This document shows, in pieces, positions 32,853-45,200 of a stretch of DNA of 64,000 nt; the first letter of the stretch is position 1, and every line of letters begins with the position of its first letter. The notes under the pieces were generated by a model that was given only the letters and a program-made list of their open reading frames with translations, was not told the origin of the DNA and searched no databases. This DNA is from Azadirachta indica (Eukaryota > Streptophyta > Magnoliopsida > Sapindales > Meliaceae). Position numbers and translations under genes: made by a program. The stretch is from the NCBI GenBank assembly GCA_022749755.1, contig CM040442.1, forward strand, positions 16,962,457 to 17,026,456. The letters run 5' to 3'.

Positions 32853-34357
32853 AAAAACTTGGTACGTTTCCATGTATCTCACAAGTATATGGGGTCATAC
32901 AAGTAGTAAGTAAAAAGAAAGAGTTGTTGTACCCACGAGGACTAGTTTTTGAATTTTTAATTAAGTATTGTGATTATAGTAGATTAACTTTATTTAAACA
33001 CTAAAAAAATTGCAAGAGCAAAAAATATAATTGAAAATTACACAAACGGCAATTAAACTGATTAACAAAATTAAAACTAACAAATTAAACTAATTAAAAA
33101 GAAAATATGTAGAAACTAATATAAAAAATAGTCCTATGATTCTGATTTCGCCTAACCTTTACCATGTCTCTCTTAATTTCAGAATTTGCTACGTTTATAT
33201 TTTTAATACGCTAATGACAGGTTCTAAGTAACCTTATTCCCTCTCCTGAGTATCAAACTAAGTTTACGTTTAGCTAAATTAATCGATATTCCTCTCTGAC
33301 TGAATTACCTTAACGCTGCTTAAATCCAACCTTTTATTAATTTTTAAAAATTAATTCACCTCCCGGTTCATTAAGTCTAAGTATTAACGTAATTATCTAG
33401 TCATTGATATTCTTCCGAACTCTCAATACACTAGATTGAGTTTTTCGAATCCCATAAATAATTTTGACTATTCCTAATACCAATTTATTTATATTTGATC
33501 TAATAATTCATTATACAATAAATCATTAACACTAAGTGCAAAAAAACTCGAGTGATTAAAAATAAATAACAATAACAAATTCCTTCATTAGTCAAAATAT
33601 GATAAGATTAGGCTACATCAAAATCCTAAAACATAAAAATTAACCTAACATTTCAAAATTCAAACACAAATTCATAATGAAATTGATCATTCTTACAAAA
33701 ATCCAATAATAAAATAAAATGAATTTCAAAGTAAAAGTGAAAGTTTGAGACGACAAATCAAATTATGAAAGGCCAAATCAATCTTCAAGTCTTCTTTCAA
33801 GCACCTTCAAGCTTGATTCTTCCCTTTCTCTCTCTAAAAACTCTTTTATTCTTTTCTCTCTCTTTAAGATCAACCAAATCTAATCATAAAAAGTTGATCT
33901 AAGAGCTAAAAATTCGATTGAAATGGTCAGTTGTAGTGTAGTCGTGCCCTTATTTTGTTTGAACCAAGCTTCATGGTGCGACCAAGTTAAGCTTGGTGAG
34001 GCCGCACCTTGAATTTTACCAATGGGCACGCCAATCAGGGAGAGGACGCACCATGCACCAAATTAGGGATAATTTCAATTGAGTCTTTTTATCTTTTTTA
34101 ATTACATTCCTAAGTTTTCATATATTACATTTGGGTCTTCTAGATCTTTACTTCTTGCATTTAAATCTTTGATGTCTTTGCATTTTGATCCTGATTTTTT
34201 ATGACTTGTCCTTTTTGTCCCTTTTTTGTGCTGCTTATCATTTTAACTGCGATTTTCTTTATTGCTGCACAAAAATAATGAATTTCATCAAAACAGCACT
34301 ATCGCTTGAGAATTTACGCATATATTTAAATTTGAAAGTATAAGATTACTCACTTAT
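32853..34357 (-). repeat. 5' LTR of Athila-type element
   Basis: On the minus strand it starts TGATAAGTGAGTAATC at 34357 and runs about 1.5 kb to the primer binding site. It includes a patch with GTGCATGGTGCG, GTGCCCATTGG and GGTCGCACCATG, comparable with the GC-rich patches in the LTR units at 53093 and 59410, and an AG-rich leader (about 33820-33870). Confidence 0.75.
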
Positions 34358-34380
34358 CATGAATGCAATTTGATTAATAG

Positions 34381-34509
34381 ATATCGGATCTTAAAGTCCT
34401 TTTATTCTAAGAATATAATTATCTCACAAAATATATTCACAACACATATCGGATCCTAAAGTCCTTTTATTCTAAGAATATAATTATCAAATAAAATATA
34501 TTCACACAT
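34381..34509. repeat. Two tandem copies of a 65-bp unit
   Basis: ATATCGGATCTTAAAGTCC (34381) and ATATCGGATCCTAAAGTCC (34446) start copies that share TTTTATTCTAAGAATATAAT and AATATATTCACA. They differ at very few positions, so this duplication is recent. It lies just outside the Athila-type element. Confidence 0.9.
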
Positions 34510-36072
34510 TTTGAGGAAACTTTAAAACCAAAATTAGATGCATCATCAAATTCTTGAAAAATATTTGAAGTATTATTATCTTATAACCATTATTTTGGTT
34601 AGCAACAATAGAACAGTTATATCGGTAAATTTCTTTTATATATACCTAATATATAGAGAAATCAATAAATTTAATTTACTAAACTTTCACAATGATTTTG
34701 TTTAATATAATACATTTTTAATTTTTTATTGAGGGTAGTTTTGGTATAAAATTTTGTAAAACTAATTATGAAATAAGGCAACACAATATGTAAGTCCTTA
34801 AGGTTTGGGCTATTAGATTGACAGTCCTGATGATTGTAAAACTACTCATTATGATACTTGTTTATTATAAAATAATGATTATATTCTTATACAATAATAA
34901 TTATTTAGTAAAAATAACTACTAAGTCCTTAAAATTTGGTAAAATAAAATATATTTATCAAAAATATATTAATAAATTAAACAATACTATTATTTTATAA
35001 CACATTGATAACATGAGAATTAACACATACCTTCCCTAAAGTTTGAAAATGTAACACCTAAAAAGAGTTTGGGAAAGGCATATGTACCTCCCCTGAAGCC
35101 ATTCATCTCCATTACTTCACTGATAAAATTAAAGGTATTATGATAGAAGGATGAGAAATTTCTCCTTTGTGTCCACCACATTCTCTTATCCCTCAAACAA
35201 CACCTCCTTCATTACCCCAAACACTCACAACTTCCCCACTTTTTACCGCCTTCTTCGCCTCTTTCCATATCTCCTCCATTTTCCTCCACTTTTCCACCGC
35301 CTCCTTCCTCATTTGTGCCTTCGTAGGTCCCTCTACTCTCTTCAAAACCCCACCTTCTCCTCAACTCCTCCACTCTCTCGTAGGATTTGCTGGCACTATT
35401 TGATGACCTCAACGAGATCACGGCACTCCGATGCTAAGTAAAGAGGGCGTTTCTTGGATTTCTTTTTCTCTTCGGCTTTCAACGAAATGAATTAATTCAA
35501 CATCGACTTTTCCTTCTCTTCGTAACGAGCCATGATTTCAAATTCATAAAATCAAATTCTAATTTCAATTTCAAGAAAAGAAAGAGAACACTCTATTTTT
35601 CGGCTTTTAGGTTGGTTTATTAATCACTCAATCATAGCACAAAGCTTTAAAACAAATTAATTACCAGACACGAGCATTAAACTTAAATGCTCAGGAGGGA
35701 AACAACAGAGTAAGATTATTATTATTTACACAGGTTAATGTAAAATTTAATAAAAGGTGTTATTTTGAATTAAATTTTTATATATATATATATATATCTA
35801 TGGTGTCCTGCAGATGCAAATGGCGCAAGCTGAGGAAAAGCCAAGAAAGCGCTTGTTTGGTCGAGCTTCCAGTCCTCCATTTTGTTATAATATGGTCATA
35901 AATATTGTATTGTAAATGTGGATAAGATACAAAAATTAATAAATTAATATTTTGTTATTTTTAATTTATAATAATTAATTGATTCATATTCCAATTTTGT
36001 TATATTTTAATTCTAACATATTAATGAATATTTTGTTATCAACATTTATAAAATAAATACTTAACGCAGCAA
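34510..36072. other. AT-rich spacer with a CT-rich patch
   Basis: 35160-35400 is pyrimidine-rich on the plus strand and open on both strands, which reflects composition more than coding. On the minus strand it reads as an acidic Glu/Gly-rich peptide (35421-35212), which could be a relic first exon but is not recognised. A TA microsatellite lies at about 35774-35797. The part 35812-35880 (GCTGAGGAAAAGCCAAGAAA and on) has higher GC and might be a gene scrap. Confidence 0.4.
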
Positions 36073-36360
36073 TGATATGGCAGATATTGTTATTTTATTT
36101 TTAATATTTTTCCCTTGTTTGGTACCTTGGTTATTTTTTACTTTTTTTTAGGTGGTTTTTAATTGTAATGCAAAATAAATCGTTTTACTATTTTGACTTT
36201 AAAAGGTTATCTTATCTATTTTCAGAAGAAGGAAATAGACAAAGGAATTTCAGCAAAAAATTCTACCGTTTTATTAGCTATTCTTCGCATATGAGAGAAG
36301 GATCTAAAGTCCTAATGACACCAAGATAGGCTATTCTCGAAAAATCTTGCTTCTGCGGCA
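36073..36360 (+). repeat. 5' LTR of gypsy element
   Basis: 288 bp, TGATATGGCAG to TTCTGCGGCA, followed after three bases by the primer binding site. Matches 40687-40954. Confidence 0.85.
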
Positions 36361-36399
36361 ATTTTGCTATCAGGCCGATGGTCGTACCCTGAACACTAT

Positions 36400-39300
36400 G
36401 GCCACCAAAGGGGATAGTAGCAACCAAGCTGGTAGTAGTGAGCATGAAATGAAAGCTTTGTGGAGTGCTGTTGGAGATCTAGAGCGACGACTTGAAGCTA
36501 AGTTGATGTATTTATGATAAAGATACACCATACCTTGCAACAAATTAACAACAAAGGAAGAGATGAAGAACAAGGACGATGAAGCCATGAACTAGATGTA
36601 ACTTTGACACCACCACCGCAACATCGTAATCATCGACTGTGAAATCGACGTATTGAAATGGATCTGCAGAATCTGAAGAATATGAAGAAGATTTCATCCA
36701 TCAACAACACCATCACGGCTATTCTGACAGTGATGAGGACATCGAAGCTTGGATTTTAGGGGAACAATGGAACAAACGGAGGCTTGACCTCCGTAGGCTT
36801 TGGAATCTCAAGAGTATAAGGTGAAAGATGAGATCCCCTGCTTTGATGGATATTTGGATATCGAGAACTTCTTGGATTGGTTAAATACTGTAGAAATGTC
36901 TTTTCTTGAATGTGTTCGTGTTCCTGAGGAGAAAAGGGTGAAGGTTGTGGCTTACAAGAAGAGAAGGGGAGTCTCTAGTTGGTGGGGAACGGTTATAACT
37001 TGGAGAAGATAGTGCAAGGGCACAGTTCGAACCTGGCCAAGAATGAGGCAATATGAGAAAATCTTATTTCAGTATTACTAACAGCGCCAACAGTGGGGGG
37101 AAGTCAGTTAGTAAATACACTGAAGAGTTTTATGGATTGAATGCCAGGAATGATTTGAATGAGACGGAGAGGCAACAAATTGCTTACTATGTTTGAGGTT
37201 TGAACGAGTCTATTAAGGATAAGTTGGACCTTTATCTGAAGCAGTGAATTTAGCCTATACAGTTGAAGCACAATTAAATTAGGTGCAGCAAGCCTCAGTA
37301 TAATAAGAGGCCTTATTTTGACTCAAACCAAGACAAGCCAACATCTTGAACAAACCAACCACCTCACCAAACAATTAATCAGCATCCAAAAACCAGTAAA
37401 TCAGCCAAAACACTACCAAATTCCTAGCCAAAAACCAAAACTCAAATCTGTACCACAAACCTATGCTAGGGGGATGCTACAAATGCAATGAAGCGAGCTG
37501 ATCAAATGAATGTCATATGAGGAGGATAGTGAACTTAGTTGGTGAAGAAGGAATGTATGACGAGGGAATTGGAAAAATTTTGAAAAAAGTATGAAGAAGT
37601 ATTGGTAGAGGGAGATAAAGGGGAGAAAGTAACATGTATAGTTCAGAAACTATTTTTGACACCCAGGCAACCAGCAGATTCTTAGAGGCATTCCATTTTC
37701 ATAACTAGGTGTACAATAAATAAGAAGGTGTTTGATGTGATCATAGATGGCGGTAGCAGTGACAACATTGTGTCTACATCCTTAACAAAAAGCTCTCTGT
37801 TTGATTACGGAGAGGCATCCACAACCTTACAAGATAGGTTGGATTAATAAAGGCGTAAGAACAATCGTACAGGAGGTCTACGGCAATGGGAAGACATTAC
37901 GAAGATTAGGACGTGTGATGTAGCCGATATGGATGCTTATCAGGTACTTTTAGGGCGACCTTGGCAATTCGTGTTATGCCACATATAATGGAAGGAAGAA
38001 AAGGTCTGAGTTCGTGTGGAAGAATAAGAAGATTGCTTTGATTTCAATGAATGAAGAAAAGGGAAAAATCCATGAGGTTAAGAATCAGAAGGTGTTGTTT
38101 GTTGTTAATGAAGCAAACATATTAAAGAGCATGAAGGAAAGTAAGTTGGTGATGGTGATGGTGGTGGTGATGGTGGTGAAAGAGCAAATGAAGAGTTTGC
38201 TACAGCTCCAACAGAAACTCAACCACTTTTACAAGAATTTGTAGATTTATCCCCTAAATAACTGCCACATGCATTGCCTCCAGTGGGCGATATATAGCAC
38301 CAAATAGACCATATCTTTGGTGCTACTTTCCAAACATGCCTCGTTATAGAATGAGCCCAACTGAATATGAAGCATTGCAGACTACAGTGGATGAGTTGTT
38401 GTAGAAAAATTGGTGAGGCCAAGTTCAAGTGCTTTTGCTTGTCTAGCTCCCTTGGTACCTAAGAAAGATTGTTCATGGAGAATGTGTGAAGACAGTTAAG
38501 CCATAAACAAAATAATCATGAAATATTAGTTTCTAATACCAAGGATTGAAGTATGCTTAATAACTTGTCTGGTTCTCAAATATTTTCAAAGTTGGATCTG
38601 ATAAGCGGCTGCCATAAATCAAAATAAGCCTTGGGGATGAGTGAAAAACTGCTTTTAAGACCCGAAAGGGCTTAATGAATGACAAGTAATGCCTTTTGGC
38701 CTTTGCAATGCACCAAGCACCTTATGAGGCTTATAAATCAAGTTCTTAAGCCATTCATTAGAATAACCGTAGTTGTATACTTTGGTGACATACTAGTTTT
38801 TAGCAAAACTAAGGACCATATGAGGGACTTTAGGGAAGTCTGCTACCACTAAGGGAAAACCAAATCTATATAAACCTTAAGAAGAGCAACTTTCTTTCAC
38901 CAAGGTTTCTATTTTGAGGCTTCTCATTAGTGTAACGAGAATTTCAGCAGATGAAAGTAAGGTTCAGGCTATTAAGAATTGGCCTACACAGCACTGTTCA
39001 TGATGTGATGCGTTTTCATGGACTTGCTACCTTTTATAGGCAGTTTATTAAAAATTTTAGCATATTGGTGTCACCTATCTTAATTGTATGAAGCGAGGGC
39101 AGTTTTAATAGGGACAGGATTAAGAGAAGAGTTTTCAGTTGATTAAAGACAAGCTAAGTTCAACACTAGTCCCCGCATTACCCAATTTCGTCCTTCCATT
39201 CAAAGTAGATAGGAATGCCTTTATGGTTGGCATTAGGGTTGTTCTAATTCACGAAGGTAGGCGTAATAGAATTCTTTAATGAGAAATTTAAATGAAGTAA

Positions 39301-40630
39301 GACAGAAGTGGTCAACTTATGAAGAAGAATTATTTGCTATTGTGAAGGCTCAAGCACTGGGAACATTACATTTTACAGATGGAATTTATTCTACAAGTGA
39401 TCATCAAGCACTAAAGTTCTTAAACTCTCAAAAGAATCTGAATCGAATGCATGCTAGATAGATTGTGTTCCTTTAAAAGTTCACATTTGTCTTTAAGCAC
39501 AAATCATCGCAACTAAACAAAGTCCCAGATACTTTGAGTCGAAGATACCAGCTTTTGATTCTTAAACTGAAATTATTAGTTTTGAAACTTTGAAAGAACA
39601 ATATGCAGATGATGAGGATTTTGGAAGTATATGGCTATAATGTGTGCAAGGAAGCAATATAGGTGGATATCATTTGTAACAAGGATTTCTTTATGAAGGT
39701 AACCAATTATGTATTCCAAGAATGTCCCTTCGAGAACAACTGATTTTATAGCTCTATGCTAGTGGCTTAACAGAAGACGCAGGTCTAGCCAGCACTATAA
39801 CTTTGCTTGAAGAAAGTTTTTATTAGCCAGGACTAAAGAAAGAAGTCACCAACTTTTTCCGAAAGGTCTGCAATTTGCCAAAGTGCAAAAGGTAATTCCT
39901 AAAACTTTGGTTTATATGCTCGTTTGCTTATTCTTAACAATATATAGGAGGAATTAAGCATGGATTTTTTTCTTTTTAGGGGCTTCGTAAGACCAAAAAA
40001 GTGATGGATTCAGTTATGGTGGTTGTTGAACAATTTTCTAAAATGGCTCATTTTATTCCTTGCAATAAGGACTCATGATGCTACTCATATGGCTAGTTTA
40101 TTCTTAAAGGAAATGGTGAAATAGAACATTAGGAAATGTGATGAGAAGTATATCATGGGATAAACTAGTTTATTCCTTAGGATATAGCTCTCCCACAAGC
40201 TGAATTTGCTTTTAATAGCATGCTAAACAAATCCACTAGAAGGTCATCATTCTCCATTCTTTATTCTAAAGTTCCTAACTAAAGCTCTCTCAATCCAAAA
40301 GCAAGACAATAGTTGAATTTGCAAAAAGGATACATTGAACTCATCAGGAGGTGAAGCAGATGCTCATTAAAGCTAATGATAGATATAAGAAGCAAGCTGA
40401 CAAACACATCTGCAAAAAAGTCTTTGTAGAAAGAGATATGATAATTGCATTTGCAAGGAAAGAAAGATTTCTTATGGGAACTTAGAACACGCTTAAGGCA
40501 AAGAAGCTAGGACCTTTTCATATTGTTAGGAAGATTAATGATAATGGTTATGTCCTTGAACTACCACGTACTCCACAGATTTCACCAATTTTCAAGATGG
40601 ATAATTTGTTTGATTATTTTCCTCTTAATG
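36400..40630 (+). pseudogene. Gypsy gag-pol polyprotein, heavily broken
   Basis: Starts with ATGGCCACCAAAGG at 36400. The gag part 36800-37010 is open (IPCFDGYLDIENFLDWLNTVE). A zinc-knuckle remnant reads GCYKCNEAS-SNEC (about 37475). Protease: VIIDGGSSDNIVS (about 37735). Reverse transcriptase from about 38370, with VVYFGDILVFSKT (about 38770), where the usual FDD is FGD, so an active-site Asp is lost. RNase H: KWSTYEEELFAIVKA, then STSDHQALKFL (39300-39425). Integrase: FYWPGLKKEVTNFF (about 39820) and [16 protein letters not shown] (about 40020), then a deletion, and the end DNGYVLELPRTPQISPIFK (about 40540). Stops are numerous. Confidence 0.9.
38144..38184 (+). repeat. GGTGAT/GGTG simple repeat within gypsy relic
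   Basis: GTTGGTGATGGTGATGGTGG then TGGTGATGGTGGTG; a trinucleotide-like repeat inside the spacer between protease and reverse transcriptase, encoding a run of Val and Met. Confidence 0.75.
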
Positions 40631-40686
40631 CTGCTACAATAGTTCTTCTGGATTCGGGGTCGAATCCTTCTCGGTAAGGGGAACAT

Positions 40687-40954
40687 TGATATAGCAGTGC
40701 CATTATAGATATTATTATTTTATTTTTAAGATTTTATCCTTGTTGGTACCTTTTTTATTTTTACTTTTTTTTGGGTGATTTGTAATTGTAATGCAAAAAG
40801 AATCATTCTACTATTTTGACTTTGAAAGATTGTCCTATGTATTTTGAGAAAACAAAAATAGAAAAAATAATTTTTAGAAAATCTTCTACTATTTTTTTAG
40901 CTACTCTTTGCATTTGAGTGAAGGATCAAGAGTCCTAATTTCACTAAGATAAGT
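40687..40954 (+). repeat. 3' LTR of gypsy element, right end lost
   Basis: Starts TGATATAGCAGTGCC after the polypurine tract. Similarity to the 5' LTR ends near CACTAAGATAAG (40943-40954); the last 25 bp are missing. The next DNA may belong to the CACTA element that follows. Confidence 0.82.
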
Positions 40955-41029
40955 TTGAAAGTACACTAAGACAACCCAAGAAATGGGGTGAGTTGGGTTA
41001 ATACTAAACTATTATACATTTAAAATTGT

Positions 41030-41330
41030 TATAAAGTGCTTTAAAAACTCTTTTAGAACGTATTACAAACCGTCTTCTTTTGACGTGTCTTAAAATATCA
41101 AAAACCGTTCTCTTTTGTTATGATAAGAAGACTGTTTTTATTAATTTTTAAATTTATAAAAAAACAATTTTAAATAGTACTTGAATTTATAGGAGAACAT
41201 TTTTTAACTGTACTTAAATTTATAAGAGGACGATATTTAATAGTTACTAAACTTTTATAAAAAATTTACTTTTAATAATATTTAAATATATAAGAAGATA
41301 GTTTTTAATGGTTACTATAATAACATTCAA
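41030..41330. repeat. Subterminal-type repeats of CACTA element
   Basis: Short units recur in both orientations: AACCGTCTTCTTTTGACGTG (41089), AACCGTTCTCTTTTG (41105), AGAAGACTGTTTTTA (41125), then degenerate TTTATA-GAGGA-GATTTTTAA copies every 40-60 bp to 41310. En/Spm transposases bind such subterminal arrays. Confidence 0.55.
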
Positions 41331-42248
41331 TTAAATAAAAATTAATTTATCAAAAATATACATATACATATATGTATATGTGTGTATATATATATACAAT
41401 ACATGCACAGGACAATAATACCACTCAATAGTTCATACATATGTCTATCTTATTAATTGTTTAAAAATATATTAAACATTGATTTAAAAAAAAGTCTAAA
41501 TTAAAAGAGCCCGTATCATTACAAATTGCAAATACAAACAGTAGCACAACAGCAGGAGATCATGAACCAGAAACAACAGCAAACTGATGCTAGATATCAC
41601 ATACATAGTTGTTTTATCGACTAATTATAAAACTAAAAATAGCAACTGTAAAAGAAACAAGTACCTCCCAGCAGCAGTATTTACAACAGTATATATACAA
41701 CGTTATTAATAGTTAGCTGAAAAAACAATAAATTATAGTAGAAATGACTACAACAAAGTAACATTAGGAGAAGAAAATAGCAAAAGAAGAAAAAACACAA
41801 CTAATAACAGGAAACAGAACCAGCAACAAGCAGTCAAGCAATAGGGAGCTTGGTAATTAACAAGTAGCAACCTTATTTTTTGTAGTCTTTGCCATAGTTT
41901 TAAGTCAATGCACTTATCAATTAATTTATGATTTAATACATTGAATAAAAAGTAGATCAAGAGACTTATAACCAAATATATCCATCAAAATTCATTGGGT
42001 AAAACTGAAAAATATAACTAAAACAAAAGAATAAAAAATTTAATTATTTCAATTACAAAATTAATGGAACAAATTTAGCCTAATCTTTTCTCATCTCATC
42101 TATCTCTTCTTGTTTGTATTAACATTTTTTTTTCAAACTGCACAAGATATTACACATAATGAAATTAAAATAAAATAAAATTAGAAGTCATGCATGTTAT
42201 AAAAAATTAATAAAATAAGTGAAATAATTGCAAAGTTATAATTCTAAC

Positions 42249-45200
42249 CTTTTGTTGGATGGAAATATTTGGGTCTTCAATAATATCTTTCATATGCTTC
42301 ATTATATAATATTCAAACTCTGAATTTGTGGGTTGTTTAGGACACTACCAAAAATAAAAAAAATAAATACATGATAAAATCGAATATTTTTTAATTAACA
42401 TAAAACAACAAAAAAATATTGTTCAAATAATAAAAATCTAAATTATTTTCCTTCGGAAAATCATATGAAAATGGTGTATATATATAGCATATTACCATAT
42501 TAGTTGGTAAAAGTTGTACCAGTGGATCAATAAACAAATATATATATATATATATAATGTGAAAGTATATATGTACCGCATGTTGTTTTTTTTCTTTTTA
42601 ATGTGTAAGTACTAATTTGACTGATATATGAAATGAAAAGATTCAAAGTACATACCAATTATAATTATATCATTCATTGGATTATTCTTAAAGATGATTC
42701 AAATGATTGATGAGTTACTTCAATTTTGGACCTAACTCTAACTTTAAAGAATTCCCAGTTTTCAATTCCATTCATTGAATATTTCATGCTAATTTAAATT
42801 GATGAATAGTCAATAATATTTTTCTTTTGAAACATTTGCAATAACCAATGATATACCATTGTTTACCAACTCATATTTATGTTATCAATGTATATTTCCA
42901 ATGTTGTCAAACATGTATGCCCTAAAAAAGTAAATACAATATTGGAGAAAATCAGGAATGATGATATCTATGTAAATAAAGAAAAAGGATTGAAAATAGT
43001 TGATGGTTAATTTTTTATATCCCACTTTACTCATATAGACATTAGAAAATGTTGGTACGTATAGTAGCAGGTTGTTGGCCCATCAAAAATATCTTACCCC
43101 AACCCCTCCCCCTCTCCCCCGCCACCCCACTCTCTAGAAATTAAAAAAAAAAAAAAAAAAGCTAAATCATTATTAAGCTAAATCATTATTTGTTAAGTTT
43201 TGATGCATTGACAAATTATTTGTTCTAGTATTAGAATTGGTTACCATAATTTAAAGATTGGTTATCTCTGTCACTTACGAATCAAAGAAAAAAATTTCAA
43301 AAAAATAGTCAATAATATAATTTTTATGTAATTACATTGATTTTCTTCCAAATCGGTATCTTTCTTCCAATTCTTTGTGATCAAACATTAAACATCTCCA
43401 TGGCTCTTTTTTTCAAAAAGAAAAAATTAAGAAATGATAAGAAGAGGAAAACGAATATCATAAATTATGTCAAATGAACAGAAAAATTATATCTTAATGC
43501 AAATAAATGTATTACAAATTATACTTACTTATTAATAACTTACTTGATGTCAGAGACAATTAATTTCATTTTGAAGTGAGTCCAAAAAATATATGATGTC
43601 ATTACATGGATCAATAATGGCCAACATCCAGTGAAATCTATATTGATGGTAAATATATATATATAATAAATACATTAATTGAAATAAATTATATTCAACA
43701 ATTAATAATTAAATATATAATCACATAACATAATGAAAATACATACTCATGATAATAAGGAGCAAAAAATATCTGGTTCATCTTTGCATTTCTTATCCTT
43801 TCTACAATTGAACGTACTCTATCAGCTTCTATTTTCCTACTGATTAAAGCAATATCATGTGGATTCACAAATCCAATCATGTCAACCAATTTTCTCTCTT
43901 TGATGTAATTGTATAAATGCTCAACAATAAGGTAAAAGCTTTTTTTATTATAACAATAAATCTATATCTTTAATCCTCAATAAATAAGTTAAAATGATAA
44001 ATATTCATCAGGAAAATATTAAATTATCTTATATACACTATTATACAAGTGACTAATATGAGGTCCATGCTTAAAAGCTCTTGAATTATACCTTGAGTAA
44101 CATTCTCAACAAATTCTTACCCAAAAATATTTTTTCTATACTTACTTCAATGGTCACCTAGAAGCATAGTTTTATTGGCATATATACCAATAGATTTCAT
44201 AGAACAGTATGACTGAGTTGAACATTGAACTTCAGGGTTTATAATTGACTCCACTAATTTTGAGCTTAAATTGTAGAGTTGTTTGCTTGGTTCCTAAGTT
44301 GATGAAGCAAAATATTAAGAAAAAAACTATTATAAATAAATAAGAGAAAATTACAAATTAAAAAGTAAATTACCTTATTAGTCAATGGTATAATAAGATC
44401 TCTAGGCCATGTGACGAATCATCCAATGGCATCTTGTACGGTTTCAAATTCACCAAGAACAAGAATTGGTAAGGAGGCCAATGGAATTATTGCCATATGA
44501 ATATAGATACATGTATATTTTCATTTAATGGAATTCCGTGTATAGTGGCTTTTGGATCATTTGTTGGCATAATTGCATCATGAGCTACTATATTCTCTCT
44601 ATTGCCAATAGCAAGCTTGCATAATTTTCCCTTTCAAATGTCACATTCATTTCATTAAAAAGATGTTATACAATAAGATACAAATATTATATATATATAT
44701 ATAGTGAATAAGTAAAAATTTATTACCTTTATAGTTATATCACCATTAGCTTGATATTGTACTTCCGTGTTTGTCTCATAATTAGTCATCTTGACCGTTG
44801 TATCACAATTGGCTTAATTAGAACTCATGGTTTTTGGGTTACTTGTTTTTAATGCTTCTAATTCACTTTGTAATGATTTTAACTTTTCTTGCATTTGTTG
44901 ATTGTTCTCCAACATTCTCTTATTTTGTTCAATCAACAAATGTTGTTGCTCTTGCATCATCTTCTGTTGCTCCTCAAAATAATGATTACGTTTAGGCATG
45001 TGAAAATAATTAGATGGAGTGATGGAAAGCTCAGGAGTTTGTAAAGCCATTATAAGAATATCATTGTTGCCATCAATGCAAACATTCCTTAGTTTAACTT
45101 GTTCCATAATTTTTTCCTATCAAAAGTATGGACAAATAGTTTTTTTTTAAAAAAAAAAAAGAATTAAGATGAAAGCCAATATAAATAAAAAATTTTAATG

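Larger units (their letters stand above)
27613..34357 (-). mobile_element. Athila-type gypsy element on minus strand, pol lost
   Basis: On the minus strand: 5' LTR 34357 to about 32853, primer binding site TTTGGTGCTGTTACTGG (about 32836-32852, close to the TGGCGCCGTTGCCGG of Athila/Tat elements), gag remains (about 32640-31300), an aspartic protease (about 31022-30822), spacer, polypurine tract GTTTGGGGGTATTTT (about 27819-27833), and a truncated 3' LTR (27818-27613). Reverse transcriptase and integrase are absent. The two LTRs share the stretch from ATAAGTGAGTAA to TAAAAAATTGGGACC. It interrupts the 3' LTR of the preceding element. Confidence 0.8.
36073..40954 (+). mobile_element. Ty3/gypsy (chromovirus-like) element, degenerate
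   Basis: LTRs at 36073-36360 and 40687-40954 both start TGATATGGCAG or TGATATAGCAG and share TTGTAATTGTAATGCAAAA and GAAGGATC-A-AGTCCTAAT. A primer binding site (TGCTATCAGGCC, 36364-36375) and polypurine tract (GTAAGGGGAACAT, 40674-40686) sit in the right places. Between them lie gag, protease, reverse transcriptase, RNase H and integrase in gypsy order, all broken. The 3' LTR is truncated at its right end. Short LTRs and this integrase tail fit Reina/CRM/Tekay-type chromoviruses. Confidence 0.88.

Noticed and set aside
35151..35441. Overlapping frames on both strands in a CT-rich patch
   Set aside because: Open on both strands because pyrimidine-rich DNA lacks stops; no recognisable domain.
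40964..40977. CACTAAGACAACCC as the left terminal repeat of the CACTA element
   Set aside because: No matching inverted copy was found near the right side, so the end is not accepted as proven.
41748..41975. Minus-strand 75-codon frame with hydrophobic C-terminus
   Set aside because: Lies in CAGCAACA-type repetitive sequence of the CACTA element; no transposase similarity.
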